Below, one piece after another: positions 51,957-61,737 of a stretch of 64,000 nucleotides of DNA. The notes beneath the pieces are model-generated. The model was given only the letters and a program-made list of their open reading frames with translations, was not told the origin of the DNA and ran no database searches. The translations under genes were made by a program, and so were the position numbers. Source of the stretch: Pyronema omphalodes (lineage: Eukaryota > Ascomycota > Pezizomycetes > Pezizales > Pyronemataceae); the NCBI GenBank assembly GCA_024516155.1, contig JAJJXM010000032.1:1-64000 (forward strand). Reading direction: 5' to 3'. The first letter of the stretch is position 1, and each line of letters starts with the position of its first letter.

Positions 51957-52878
51957 ACAAGCTTGATGCCCTCAAGCCTATGTCCCCCTACCTCTCCTCG
52001 CGATCACGTCAACCGATGCGACACCGGAACCTCACCCTGACAGTCCATCTGCTCAGGACACACCTCTACCCGACGCCCCAAGCACTGCCCCTGCTGAGAC
52101 GAACGGATGGAAGACTGTGGAGGCGAAGGCTACACAGAGGAAGAAGCAGAAAGCGAAGGAGACGACACCTACGGCAGCGCCACCCAGCAAGACCCCTACA
52201 ACAAAGAATGGTGGACGGGGAAAGAATACCCACCAACCCTGAACGACAACCTCCTCTGCAAAGAAGACTTGGGCAGAAGTCGTCAAGAGCGGAGGCATCA
52301 ACGTCCAGATTGTGCTTGGGAATGGCAATCTTGGACTGACAACACCACCGACAAGAAGGGGAGAGAGGCGAGGGGGAGCAGCGAGGAGGCTGAGGAAGAA
52401 GGAAGGAGAAGGGGAGAGAGGGGAGGAGAAGAGGGGCAGGGCGGGCCCGGGTGTCTCAAAGGGCAAAGAGTCAGGAGACACCGGCGGAGGAGGGGAGAGA
52501 GGAGAGGAGAGTGGGGGCACGGGTGGCCCGGCGGCTGTGTAACTTTGCTTCGGTTTTGTTTTTGCTTTGTGGAGGAAATAAAGGAGGAAAAATGGTTAAA
52601 AATGGGAGGGGAAGGGAGGAGGAAAGGGAGGAGCCCGGCGAGGCGGCCTCTGTGCAAGCAGGGCACTTGGAACATCAGACGCGCTTGGACAAGAAACCCC
52701 CGTAGTAACAGTGGGGACAGACCCCACAACCACAACGATCAAGAGGAGGAGACTGGTAGAGGTGGAGACTGGGTTTTTGCTTTTACATTTCTTTCTTCTT
52801 CTCTTTTGTATTTATCTGTCCCTTGTCATAACCTTCGGGTTGCAAACAAGTAATGAGAGAACAAACAAACAACAAACA
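51957..52878 (+). pseudogene. H7 second part: ORF C-terminus, tail module, type-B tail
   Basis: Out-of-frame H C-terminus to the stop near 52542, then a tail module that begins LINE-A/H-like (GCTTTGTGGAGGAAATAAAGG, AAAATGGTTAAAAATGGG) and becomes type B (GCGGCCTCTGTGCAAGCAGG). It ends (AAAC)n. Confidence 0.85.
52822..52850 (+). promoter_or_regulatory. 3' terminal stem-loop, type B (H7)
   Basis: CTTGT, CAT, AACC, tetraloop TTCG, GGTT, GCAA, ACAAG. C(UUCG)G is a hyperstable tetraloop in RNA. Confidence 0.65.
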
Positions 52879-54121
52879 AGCAGCCCTCAGGGCTGCTGTG
52901 GACGCCCTGACGAAGAAAATCGACGAACAGCAACAAGTCATTTCGGCGCCCCCCTCACCGAACCTCACGGCCTCTTCCTCCGCGATGGAAGAGATGACTA
53001 TGCAACTGTCCGTTGTCCAACATGACATTCAGGATGTCCTGGACGCTGTTCGCAACCCTCCTGGCGAGAGAAAGCGAAGGGGAAGCGACCAGAACACCGA
53101 ACCCACATCACCAACGACCAGAGTACCGGTCAACCACAAACCGAGAGCTGCATCACCGGTGTGAAGCCTGATGCACTCAAAACATGCGACTACCGCCGCC
53201 CAGGACAAGCTGGATGCCCTCAAGCTTAAGTCCCCCCTACCTCTCCTCGCAATCACATCGACCGAAGCGACATCGGAACCTCACCCTGACAGTTCATCTG
53301 CTCAGGACACACCTCTACCCGACGCCCAAAGCACTGCCCCTGCTGAGACGAACGGATGGAAGACTGTGGAGGCGAAGGCTACACAGAGGAAGAAGCAGAG
53401 AGCGCAGGAGACGAAACCGACGGCAGCGACACCCAGCAAGACCCCTACAACAAAGAATGGTGGCCGGGGAAAGAATACCCACCAACCCAGAACGACAACC
53501 CCCTCTGCAAAGAAGACTTGGGCAGAAGTCGTCAACAGCGGAGGCATCAACGTCCAGATTGTGCTGGGGAATGGCAATCTTGGACTGACAACACCACCGA
53601 CAAGAAGGGGAGAAAGGCGAGGGGGAGCAGCGAGAAGGCTGAGGAAGAAGGAAGGAGAAGGGGAGAGAGGGGAGGAGAAGAGGGGCAGGGCGGGCCCGGG
53701 TGTCTCAAAGGGCAAAGAGTCAGGAGACACCGGCGGAGGAGGGGAGAGAGGAGCGGAGAGCGGGGGCACTGGTGGCCTGGCGGCTGTTAAACTTTGCTTT
53801 GGTTTTGTTTTTGCTTTGTGGAGGAAATAAAGGGGGAAAAATGGTTAAAAATGGGAGGGGAAGGGTGGAGGAAATGGGGGAACGACCCGGCGAGGTGGCC
53901 TCCGAGCGTACAGGGCTCCTGGAACAGACGACGCTTGACGAACAAAAGCACAACGAGACTTGGGGGTCTACAACCCCACACCCTAACGACAAGCTCTGGG
54001 GCATACCCAGTGAGAGCCTGGCCTGACACCCGGGTTTCTTAATTTTGTATTTACTGTAGATTCCGCCATAACCTTACGGTTGGATGCGTGTATGAGTTAA
54101 TAAATAAATAAATAAATAAAT
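52879..54121 (+). pseudogene. H8 third part: ORF C-terminal half, 3' UTR and type-A tail
   Basis: Resumes at CAGCCCTCAGGGCTGCTG; reads AAVDALTKKIDEQQQ, SAMEEMTMQLSVVQHDIQ, ERKRRG (GKRKRRG elsewhere). A nonsense TGA falls at about 53161, then KTWAEVVNSGG. The ORF end is near 53790, followed by a type-A tail module and stem-loop, then AATA repeats to 54121. Confidence 0.86.
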
Positions 54122-56214
54122 AAACATTACGACAGCTTGGGTGCCCGCGACCAGTAGTATCGTGGTGCCAGTCTTTCCTCGCAGATCGCACGATCGCTCT
54201 AGCGTTCGATGGGCGAACTGACACGCAACGCCCAGTGCAAACAGGCATCCCACAAGGTTCCCCTGCATCCCCCATACTTTTCTTATTATACCTCCGCCCA
54301 TTATTCGACGAACTAGCGCAGGTACACCCGTACGCCTGGACACCTAGCTACATTGACGACGTAGCGATCGTCGTCCAGGGACGCACCAGAAAAGCGAACG
54401 CCCGCGCACTTGAGAACATTACGACAACAGCCTTTCGGTGGGCCGACGCAAACGCCGTTGCATTTGACGATGCCAAGTCAGAGCTCCTGCATTTCCACTG
54501 GGCACGCACCGATAGCATCACTGAGGAGGAAAAAGTTAAGTTACCAAACGGTACAGTTATCACACCGGGAACACAAGGAGGAGAGAAGGATGTTGTGAGG
54601 TGGATAGGCCTGTATTTAGATAGGAAACTTAACTTTAGAAAACATGTAGCTAGACGAGTAACCGCCGCGCAAAGAACTCTGAACGCACTGTGTAGGTTAG
54701 CACGGTACGAAACAGGTCTGTCCCCCGCTGCTACAAGACTGATCTACCAGGCGTGTGTCCAGTCGAGAGCAGACTACGGCGCAGAGATATGGTGGAACCA
54801 ACAAAAAGACCTTGCCCGCACCCTCCAGAATCAACAGAACACCGCCCTCCGCAGGATTCTCAACGCTTTCACCTCTACTCCGATCCTGGCCCTCCACAAT
54901 GAATCCGCACTCCCCCCCGTCACAATACGTCTTGACAACCGCCAGCGGAAATACGCCCTGCGCACCCTCACTTTACCCGCCTCGCACCCTATCATCACAC
55001 GCTGCCCCGTCTCGTTTCCCGCCCCGAGTATCGAGGATGCCTCCATCAACCCGGACACCGAGTACGACCACCCGTGGCACGTCCCAGGACAAGCCCCGTC
55101 TCGCCGCCTGCACGTCATCAGCACCCTCTCCCCGTGGGTCCAACCAAACGCCGAAATCGAGGACACCTCCCAAAACATCCCCGACGACGACCTCGCCCCT
55201 ACATTAACGATCGACATCTCCTCCTCCCCGAAGGCTGAAGCTGCCGACGACCACCTCCTCCTCCTCCACGCCCTTCGCCAACGATCGGATACTATCCTAC
55301 TGTACACGGACGGCTCTCAACTTGACGGCATAACAGGCGCAGGATACACCATCCCCCACGGGCTGCCCCGTCCCGTCGACTCCATAGTGCCCATGGGCGA
55401 CAGAACAGAAGTCTTCGACGCGGAAGTTATGGCCATCCACGAAGGACTCCGGACATGCCTGACACATATTCGACGCAACGTCCTTTACGACAAACACATC
55501 CACGTTTTTACCGACAACCAAGCCGCGATACGTCGAGCCTCTCACCTCCGTCGAGGCCCCGGCCAGGAGCTCGCCTGGGCCATCCACAACACCGCTCACG
55601 ACCTTCACACTTACGGTACCTCAATTACCATCCACTGGGTCCCAGGACACACTAGCGTCCCCGGAAACGAAGCCGCCGACGAACTGGCCCGACAGGCGAC
55701 AACAGTACCGCCACGCCGACAAATACCGATATCCCTCACTTGGCTGCGCCGCCGCGCTCGAGAGAGGTACACCGAAGACTGGGCTACCTGGTTCACCTCT
55801 TCCCCCCGACCGCGCACGTACGCCGCCACACACCGCCGCAAAATGGACACTGCGTACACGGAAAACCCCCGCTGGATATCAACTGCAATCCTGGGTCTTC
55901 GCACCGGCCACGGGTACTTCCTCAACTGCTTGGCCCACCCTCCATCCGACGCATACCCCTCCCGCAGCTGCAGCTGCCCAATCCATCCACCGCGGACGCC
56001 TCGACACCTCCTCCTGAGCTGCCCCGACTTCCAGGCCGCTCGCTCCACACTCAGGAAGGACCTCAAACTCAGACAACACTCCCGGATCAACCTAAACACC
56101 ATTCTGGACACCCCCTCCGGCACCAAGGCTCTTTCCACCTTTATCTCTGCAACCAAGGTTGATACCTCGACCTGGGCACACTCCCGGCTAGAGAAGCCTC
56201 GCAGAAGGGGATAG
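54122..56214 (+). pseudogene. LINE-B ORF2 of B2, segment 3 (RT palm to C-terminus)
   Basis: From 54136 (LGCPRPVVSWCQSF) open for 693 codons to the stop at 56212-56214. It carries GIPQGSPASP, SYIDDVAIV, RNase H motifs and the CSCP...H...C end. Codon counts of the three segments (32, 582, 693) sum to exactly the 1306-aa length of B1, so B2 was uninterrupted before the insertions. Confidence 0.92.
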
Positions 56215-57051
56215 ACCCCTACCGCTGACTACACTGACCGCAGTACCTTAGGAACTTTCGCGCGCGCTGATTTTGCAGTGCTTTCTTACTTAGGATTTCT
56301 GTTTTGAAAAAAAAAAAAAAAGAAGAAAAAAAAAAAAAAAAGGGACAAGCGGAAGGGGAAGGTAGAAGAGGGATAGGCGGAGAGAAAGGGAACGGGCACG
56401 CGGTGACGGGATCGGGCTGGGGTCGTTGCTTGGGTCTGCTTGGGGTTCGGGTGTTTTGAGTTTTCTTTTCTTTGTCTTTCAATTGTTTATCTTACGGGTT
56501 GGAGTTGTTTATGGTACGGCGGGTGAGAAGGGAACGGATGGTGGAATGGTGCACAGGAAGGGAGATGACGGGGACGGCAGGCGAGAGAGGGCAGACGAGT
56601 TTCCTTTGTACTTTCCTTTGTTTGGGTGCGACGATGTTTTTCTTATGTTCGGAGGGCGGGAGGAGTGCGAGGCGTTGCGAAAGGAGAGAGAGGGGCACGG
56701 GGAAGGGGCAGAGGAGGACGACGGGAGTTACCTTTTTCTTTTGTACGCGGAGGAAACAAAGGCGGTAAAATGGCTAAACATGGGAAGGGGAAGGGAGCAG
56801 GAAAGGGAGGAGCCCGGCGAGGCGGCCTCTGTGCAAGCAGGGCACTTGGAACATCAGACGCGCTTGGACAAGAAACCCCCTTAGTAACAGTGGGGACAGA
56901 CCCCACAACCACAACGATCAAGAGGAGGAGACTGGTAGAGGTGGAGACTGGGTTTTTGCTTTTACATTTCTTTCTTCTTCTCTTTTGTATTTATCTGTCC
57001 CTTGTCATAACCTTCGGGTTGCAAACAAGTAATGAGAGAACAAACAACAAA
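56215..57051 (+). other. LINE-B 3' UTR of B2
   Basis: Two A-runs near 56307-56341, A/G-rich spacer, tail module from about 56730, type-B stem-loop 57001-57029, then AAC repeats. Open frames here (for example the MAKHGKGKG frame from about 56769) follow the same module in H elements and are not supported as genes. Confidence 0.82.
57001..57029 (+). promoter_or_regulatory. 3' terminal stem-loop, type B (B2)
   Basis: CTTGT-CAT-AACC-TTCG-GGTT-GCAA-ACAAG, identical to that in H7. Confidence 0.65.
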
Positions 57052-57718
57052 CCCCGTCAATCGAACGGCGGCCTACGTCTCACGATTGAACTCACACCTC
57101 AAAGGTACCCTACGCCCCGACATTTGCAGCGACCCAGACCTCCAGATCCTGGAAGTCCAAACAGACCTGATACCCAAACAATACCTCTAAAATATATATA
57201 ACGAATACGACCGCATCACGAAACTCCATACGATTCCCGCGCCCTCACACCCCTTTCCCTTCCCAACCGGTGCATCATCACAGGTGATTTGAATGCCCAC
57301 CACACGCTGTGGAACTCCCGGGTGAGGCGCAATGCCCCCGCTGATGAACTCACTGCACTAATCGAAGATGAAGGCTGGCACCTCATCAACGCACCAGACA
57401 TCGCAACATACTACTACCGGAACGGCACGGGCTCCTCAGTGCCTCACCTGACCATTGCTTCGCCAGCAGTGGCTATGGAAGTGACAAACTGGGCCGTGGA
57501 TGACGAAAACCCCACAGGCTCCGACCACGAGGTGATACCATTTCAGGTCTCATCACCCCACCCCGACATGGAAGTCTCGACGGGCCCCCCCAGGCTCAAC
57601 TGGAAGAAAACAGATTGGGATTCCTTCGTAACAACCCTACAAACCCTCTCGGCCGCCACATCCTCCCGTTGGACCCTTCTCAGCTGAAACCCCACGCCTG
57701 ACAATCTCGATGAGTGAT
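57052..57718 (+). pseudogene. LINE-D ORF2 endonuclease relic
   Basis: A diverged endonuclease fragment: VNRTAAYVSRLNSHLKGTL, DPDLQILEVQTDLIP, a TAA at about 57188, a frameshift near 57260, then MNAHHTLWNSRVRRNAP (remnant of GDLNAHH), SDHEVIPFQV and RLNWKKTDWDSF, ending near DNLDE. It differs from the LINE-A, -B and -C endonucleases, so it is a fourth lineage. Both ends are cut by other elements (B2 tail, C4 leader). Confidence 0.82.
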
Positions 57719-57856
57719 CCATCGACCCAACCGACCCAGCAAAGAGCGACCCCCCCCTGCCTTTTCAACAACCACGCCGAAATCGCAAGATTTTATCGCG
57801 GATTATTGTTCGGCAGCCCCGAATTACCTATTCGCAGCCTTTCCAGATCAGGCCCT

Positions 57857-57888
57857 CTCTTTTTCGTTGAGTTTTCATCGAAAAAGAG
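57857..57888 (+). promoter_or_regulatory. LINE-A/C 5' UTR hairpin (C4)
   Basis: Arms CTCTTTTTCG 57857-57866 and CGAAAAAGAG 57879-57888. Retained although ORF1 downstream has diverged and decayed. Confidence 0.6.
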
Positions 57889-58017
57889 TTTTCGGGCCCC
57901 TGAGAAAAGCCCCGCGAACCGGTTTCATCAACACCACCCTCCACCCACATCAAAAACCATCATTTCAATCGCAGATTCCTTGTCGCTACCGCAGAAACAA
58001 CTTATTCCGAGCTTCCG

Positions 58018-59940
58018 ATGCCCACCCGATCCTCCGCTGTTGAGAAACAGCCCCTCCCCCCCGACAAAGCACCCCCTCGAGCGCTCGCGAAAGAAAAACG
58101 CGCTAACGCGGAGCCGCAAGGGTCCGACGCCTCCGACACGGAAATGCACGTAGACACGTGCTCTGACGTCAGCGATGACTCTAGCGACGAAGACGCGTCT
58201 TCCCGCGAGAGCTCCCCCACCCCCGTCGCGCGCAACACCAACAACGCTCCCCCCGAAACCCCCCACAATAAGAAAACCCTCCCTGATAACAATGACACCC
58301 CCGACGTATTGACCAACCCCGACCCCAAATACACCGTTCAACGCCACACCGACACATCGAAGAAACGCCCAGCTGCCTCCACCGCCCACCTCATCACCCA
58401 CATCGCCGCCGACTCCACCCCAGTCCCCGCCGGAGTCCAACGCCTCCGCCGTGACACCGACAACCGCCTGTCTACCAACCCCGCCACCGACAGCCTCGCA
58501 ACATCCATCAACCAACTCAACGACAATCTCAACACCGCCACGGACATGTTCCGACATGCCGACGGAGCCACGAATGACAGAGTCACTCAGGCGTTCCGAT
58601 CTATCCAGGAATACCAGTCTACAATCCGTGCCGTCCACGATCTCCTGTCCCGCATTGCCCCCGTCATACTCCCCAACGAAGACATCTCAGCCCTCCTTTC
58701 CCCCGTCGCATCCTCCTCCACCCCCGAGAACCCCACTACCCTCGCTCCACCCCCCCCCGATTCCAACGATCTCCCCTCCATTCACGCCCCGACCCCCGCT
58801 GCCCCTCCCCTAAGGAACTTGCCTACTGGAAAAAACGCTGTCTTGAAGCCGAGAACGAGCTCAAGAAGCACAAGATCCCCCTCCCCGTCCATGCCCCACT
58901 CCCCGATCTGAACCCCTCCACCCCATGGCAAGAAGAAGGACCCGCAACGAAGAAGTTATTCCCCGCTGCTACCCCCACGCCTCCTAAACAAACCACCAAA
59001 CCCGCCAAAGCCCAAAAGAAAGAATCCCCCCCCCCCCACCGACATTATTATCCCATGCCCAGACCCGCGTTCCTTCCCAGAGAGCTCCAAGATAGCAATC
59101 GGAACTGCCGTCAATGACGCCTTGCGCGCAGCAAATGTTCCTGGGAAAGTCTCTATCTCAATGGTGAAGAAGAACGTGAAAGGAAATCTTATTTTGACCC
59201 CCCCCCCCCCCCCCCACACTACACCCGCCGATATCACCCCCCACCTGCCCCTCATCCTCGAAGCCGCCCGCAAAGTACACCCTACGCTGCTGCCCCCCCG
59301 CATAAACGAGAAGTGGTACAAACTGGCGGTCCACGTCGTACCAACCGAGTATTACCCAGACTCCGAAGAAGGCATGCAAGAACTGCAAGTCGAAATCGAA
59401 CGTAACCATTCCGTCAGATTAACCCAACCACCGCGGTACATATCTCACCCCGACAAACGGGCCGGTAAGTCGGCGTCGAGCGTCATGATCGCCCTCAACT
59501 CCCTCAGCGACTAGAACACATTGAAACGCACGAAGGTCGTCGTCTTGTTCGAACCACGAAAAGTCACCGAGTTCTTCTCCGCGAGGCCCATCGAGCAATG
59601 CCATAGGTGCCAGAAGTTTGGCCACCACCACGCAACATGCGCCGCCGACAACGGCCCTACCTGCGCCATATGCGCCGCCGTACACCCAACGGAATACCAC
59701 TTCTGTGGAGAATGCCCCAAACAGAAGGGCAGGAAGTGCATCCACACCGTTTACAGATGCTCGAACTGCGTAGCCGCAGGACATGCTGACACCCAACACG
59801 CAGCATACAGCACTAAATGCCCAGTGAAAATAGGAAGAGTGAGAGAGGCATGGCTCAGAACCCGCCCAGACACCACCTACGACAACATCCCGGCCGAAAC
59901 CAACCCCATTGCTGATACCACCATGACCGCTGATGAATAG
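58018..59940 (+). pseudogene. LINE-C ORF1, frameshifted and with a stop
   Basis: ATG 58018 (MPTRSSAVEKQPLPPDKAPP). The first ~260 codons are open and moderately diverged from LINE-A: EMHVDTCSDVSDDSSDED, KKRPAASTAHLIT, DMFRHADGATNDRVTQAF. Frameshifts follow near 58810 and in the C-runs near 59030 and 59200. The rest resumes as IIIPCPDPRSFPESS, MVKKNVKGNLILTPP, WYKLAVHVVPTEYYPDSEEG. A TAG at about 59512 precedes the knuckle region CHRCQKFGHHHATC, CAICAAVHPTEYHFC. ORF1 ends TAG 59938-59940. Confidence 0.86.
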
Positions 59941-59957
59941 ACACCATCCATCAGCGG
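59927..59957 (+). promoter_or_regulatory. ORF1/ORF2 junction hairpin (C4)
   Basis: CCGCTGATG pairs with CATCAGCGG although the loop sequence differs from LINE-A (ACACCATC replaces ATACGACT). Confidence 0.55.
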
Positions 59958-60740
59958 CGACCCTCCGCATCGTGTCCCACAATACGAATCGCAGCACCAC
60001 CGCCCTCACGACGTTGCTAAACACAGCAAGCGCTTCCACCGACATCATTCTTGTCCAAGAGGTAAACGTCAAGGACCCAAAATTTGCTATAACCCACCCC
60101 AACTTCATTCTTTTGCTTCCCCCCCGCGGCTACCACAAAGTCAACCGGACCGCCGCCTACGTCTCTCGTTTGAACCCCCACATCAGCGTCACCCCAACTG
60201 ATCGAAACCCACCACTGGAATCTGGCGAACGTCCCCGACGTCCCGACCCACCAGTACAAAGACGGCTCTGGCTCGTCGGTTCTGGACCTGACCCTGACAT
60301 CCCCCGCGATGACAAGGGAACTCACGAACTGGGCAGTCGACGATGACCTAGCCACAGGTTCAGACCACGAGGTCATCCGCTTTCAACTAACGTCCCTCCA
60401 CCCAGACCATAACACCGCCACCCCTACCGCCCCACGACTTAACTGGCAAAAAACGGATTGGGAGACTTTTACCAGGGAGCTACAAACCCTCGCCGAGGCC
60501 AGTCACCCGTACTGGACACACCTCCGCGCAAACCCGTCCGCAAGTAACCTGGACGAATGGGCCGCCCTCATGCGTGACTCCATTCAGGCAGCTGCCCAAA
60601 AGGCGACACCCACCCTCACACCGACTCCTCGTTCGAAGAGGTGGTGGACGGAGGAACTAAGCACGACTCGACGGAACATGCAGAGCGCAAGAAAAACGTG
60701 GAAATCTACTCGCCTCCCGGCCCATCATGCAGAGTACAAG
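59933..60740 (+). pseudogene. LINE-C ORF2 N-terminal part with internal deletion
   Basis: ATG 59933 (MNRHHPSAATLRIVSHNTNR), VQEVNVKDPKFAITHPNF, then a jump at about 60194 from HISVTP to the equivalent of ELIETHHWNLANVPD. This removes ~110 codons including the GDLNAHH motif and shifts the frame. Downstream, SVLDLTLTSP, SDHEVIRFQL and RSKRWWTEEL are readable until H10. Endonuclease function is lost. Confidence 0.87.
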
Positions 60741-61737
60741 CTTCAACAAAGCAGAAACAGGCGACAACTGAACCCAGCCTGTTCAGTAGATACCATCGCC
60801 TAATGGTACCTGCAGTTAATGAGGCAGCCTCGCATAAGGACAACTATGCCACCCTTGACCAACTGTTTGCAGACAACTGGACCGAGTTCATAGGCGCCAG
60901 CTACCTGGGGGTACACCAGACCTATCAGGACACACAGCGACGCTTCAATACACTCGAGGAATCCATACGCAACAACAACGATGCGATACACGGCAGATTC
61001 GACGTCATGATGACCAAATTTAACGATCTGCTCTTCGAAAACGCGACGCTGCGCGAAGCATACGACTCTACACGGGCAGATACAGCAGCCCTCAAGGCTG
61101 CTGTGGACGCCCTGACGAAGAAAATCGACGAACAGCAACAAGTCATTTCGGCGCCCCCCTCACCGAACCTCACGGCCTCTTCCTCCGCGATGGACGAGAT
61201 GACTATGCAACTGTCCGTCGTCCAACATGACATTCAGGATGTCCTGGACGCTGTCCGCAACCCTCCTGGCAAGAGAAAGCGAAGGGGAAGCGACCAGAAC
61301 ACCGAACCCACATCACCAACGACCAGAGTACCGGTCAACCACAAACCGAGAGCTGCATCACCGGTGCGAAGCCTGATGCACTCAAAACATGCGACTACCG
61401 CCGCCCAGGACAAGCTTGATGCCCTCAAGCATACGTCCCCCATACCTCTCCTCGCAATCACATCGACCGAAGTGACATCGGAACCTCACCCTGACAGTTC
61501 ATCTGGTCAGGACACACCTCTACCCGACGCCCCAAGCACTGCCCCTGCTGAGACCAACGGATGGAAGACTATGGAGGCGAAGGCTACACAGAGGAAGAAG
61601 CAGAAAGCGCAGGAGACGAGACCTACGGCAGCGACACCCAGCAAGACCCCTACAACAAAGAATGGTGGCCGGGGAAAGAATACCCACCAACCCAGAACAA
61701 CGACCCCCTCTGCAAAGAAGACTTGGGCAGAAGTCAA
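60741..61737 (+). mobile_element. H element H10, 5'-truncated, cut by A4
   Basis: Starts at TTCAACAAAGCAGAAACAGG inside the H ORF (about residue 67), subfamily Hb (FIGASYLGVHQTYQDTQ). It is open through the coiled coil, GKRKRRG and the linker to KTWAEV, where A4 begins near 61738. Its tail is outside the window. Confidence 0.88.
60742..61737 (+). pseudogene. H ORF fragment (H10)
   Basis: About 330 open codons of the H protein without its N-terminus and C-terminal ~90 residues. It is fused by accident to LINE-C ORF2 sequence upstream and A4 5' UTR downstream. The long frame 60641-61918 is therefore chimeric. Confidence 0.86.

Larger units (their letters stand above)
43863..52878 (+). mobile_element. 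H element H7, full length, type-B tail, split by LINE-A A3
   Basis: Own sequence at 43863-44944 and 51944-52878: 24 variable bases, leader (CTACGGCAACGGCGAC), 5' UTR, ORF (ATG 44077, subfamily Ha), tail module, type-B stem-loop 52822-52850, (AAAC)n. Target duplication AGCAGCCCTCAGGG (43849-43862, 52879-52892). Confidence 0.92.
39340..54121 (+). mobile_element. H element H8, 5'-truncated, type-A tail, host of two further nests
   Basis: Own sequence at 39340-39551, 43487-43862 and 52879-54121. It starts at CTTACCCCACC just before the H start codon and ends in (AATA)n. The LINE-B target duplication is ACATTACGACAG (39328-39339, 54124-54135). Inside are antisense H6 (with H9 in it) and H7 (with LINE-A A3 in it). 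The ORF (ATG 39359, subfamily Hb) is split by both. Confidence 0.9.
24543..57051 (+). mobile_element. LINE-B copy B2, full length but split by three nested insertions
   Basis: Its own sequence lies at 24543-26045, 27881-28599, 37581-39339 and 54122-57051. Insertions: B3 (duplication CTGAACGAGCGATG, 26032-26045 and 27881-27894), H5 with A2 (GCTGAATAGCGCA, 28587-28599 and 37581-37593), and the H8 nest (ACATTACGACAG, 39328-39339 and 54124-54135). It ends in the type-B stem-loop and an AAC-rich tail near 57051. Its own flanks (C3 left, LINE-D right) do not share a duplication. Confidence 0.92.
57719..60740 (+). mobile_element. LINE-C copy C4, 5' part with ORF1 and start of ORF2
   Basis: Leader CGACCCAGCAAAGAGCG near 57729, 5' UTR very similar to LINE-A, decayed ORF1, ORF2 with a ~330-nt internal deletion, cut at about 60740 by H10. 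The rest is not in the window. Confidence 0.87.

Noticed and set aside
56769..57052. Frame starting MAKHGKGKG in the LINE-B tail module
   Set aside because: Lies in the 3' UTR, runs through the stem-loop and terminal repeats, and varies at its end with the insertion site.
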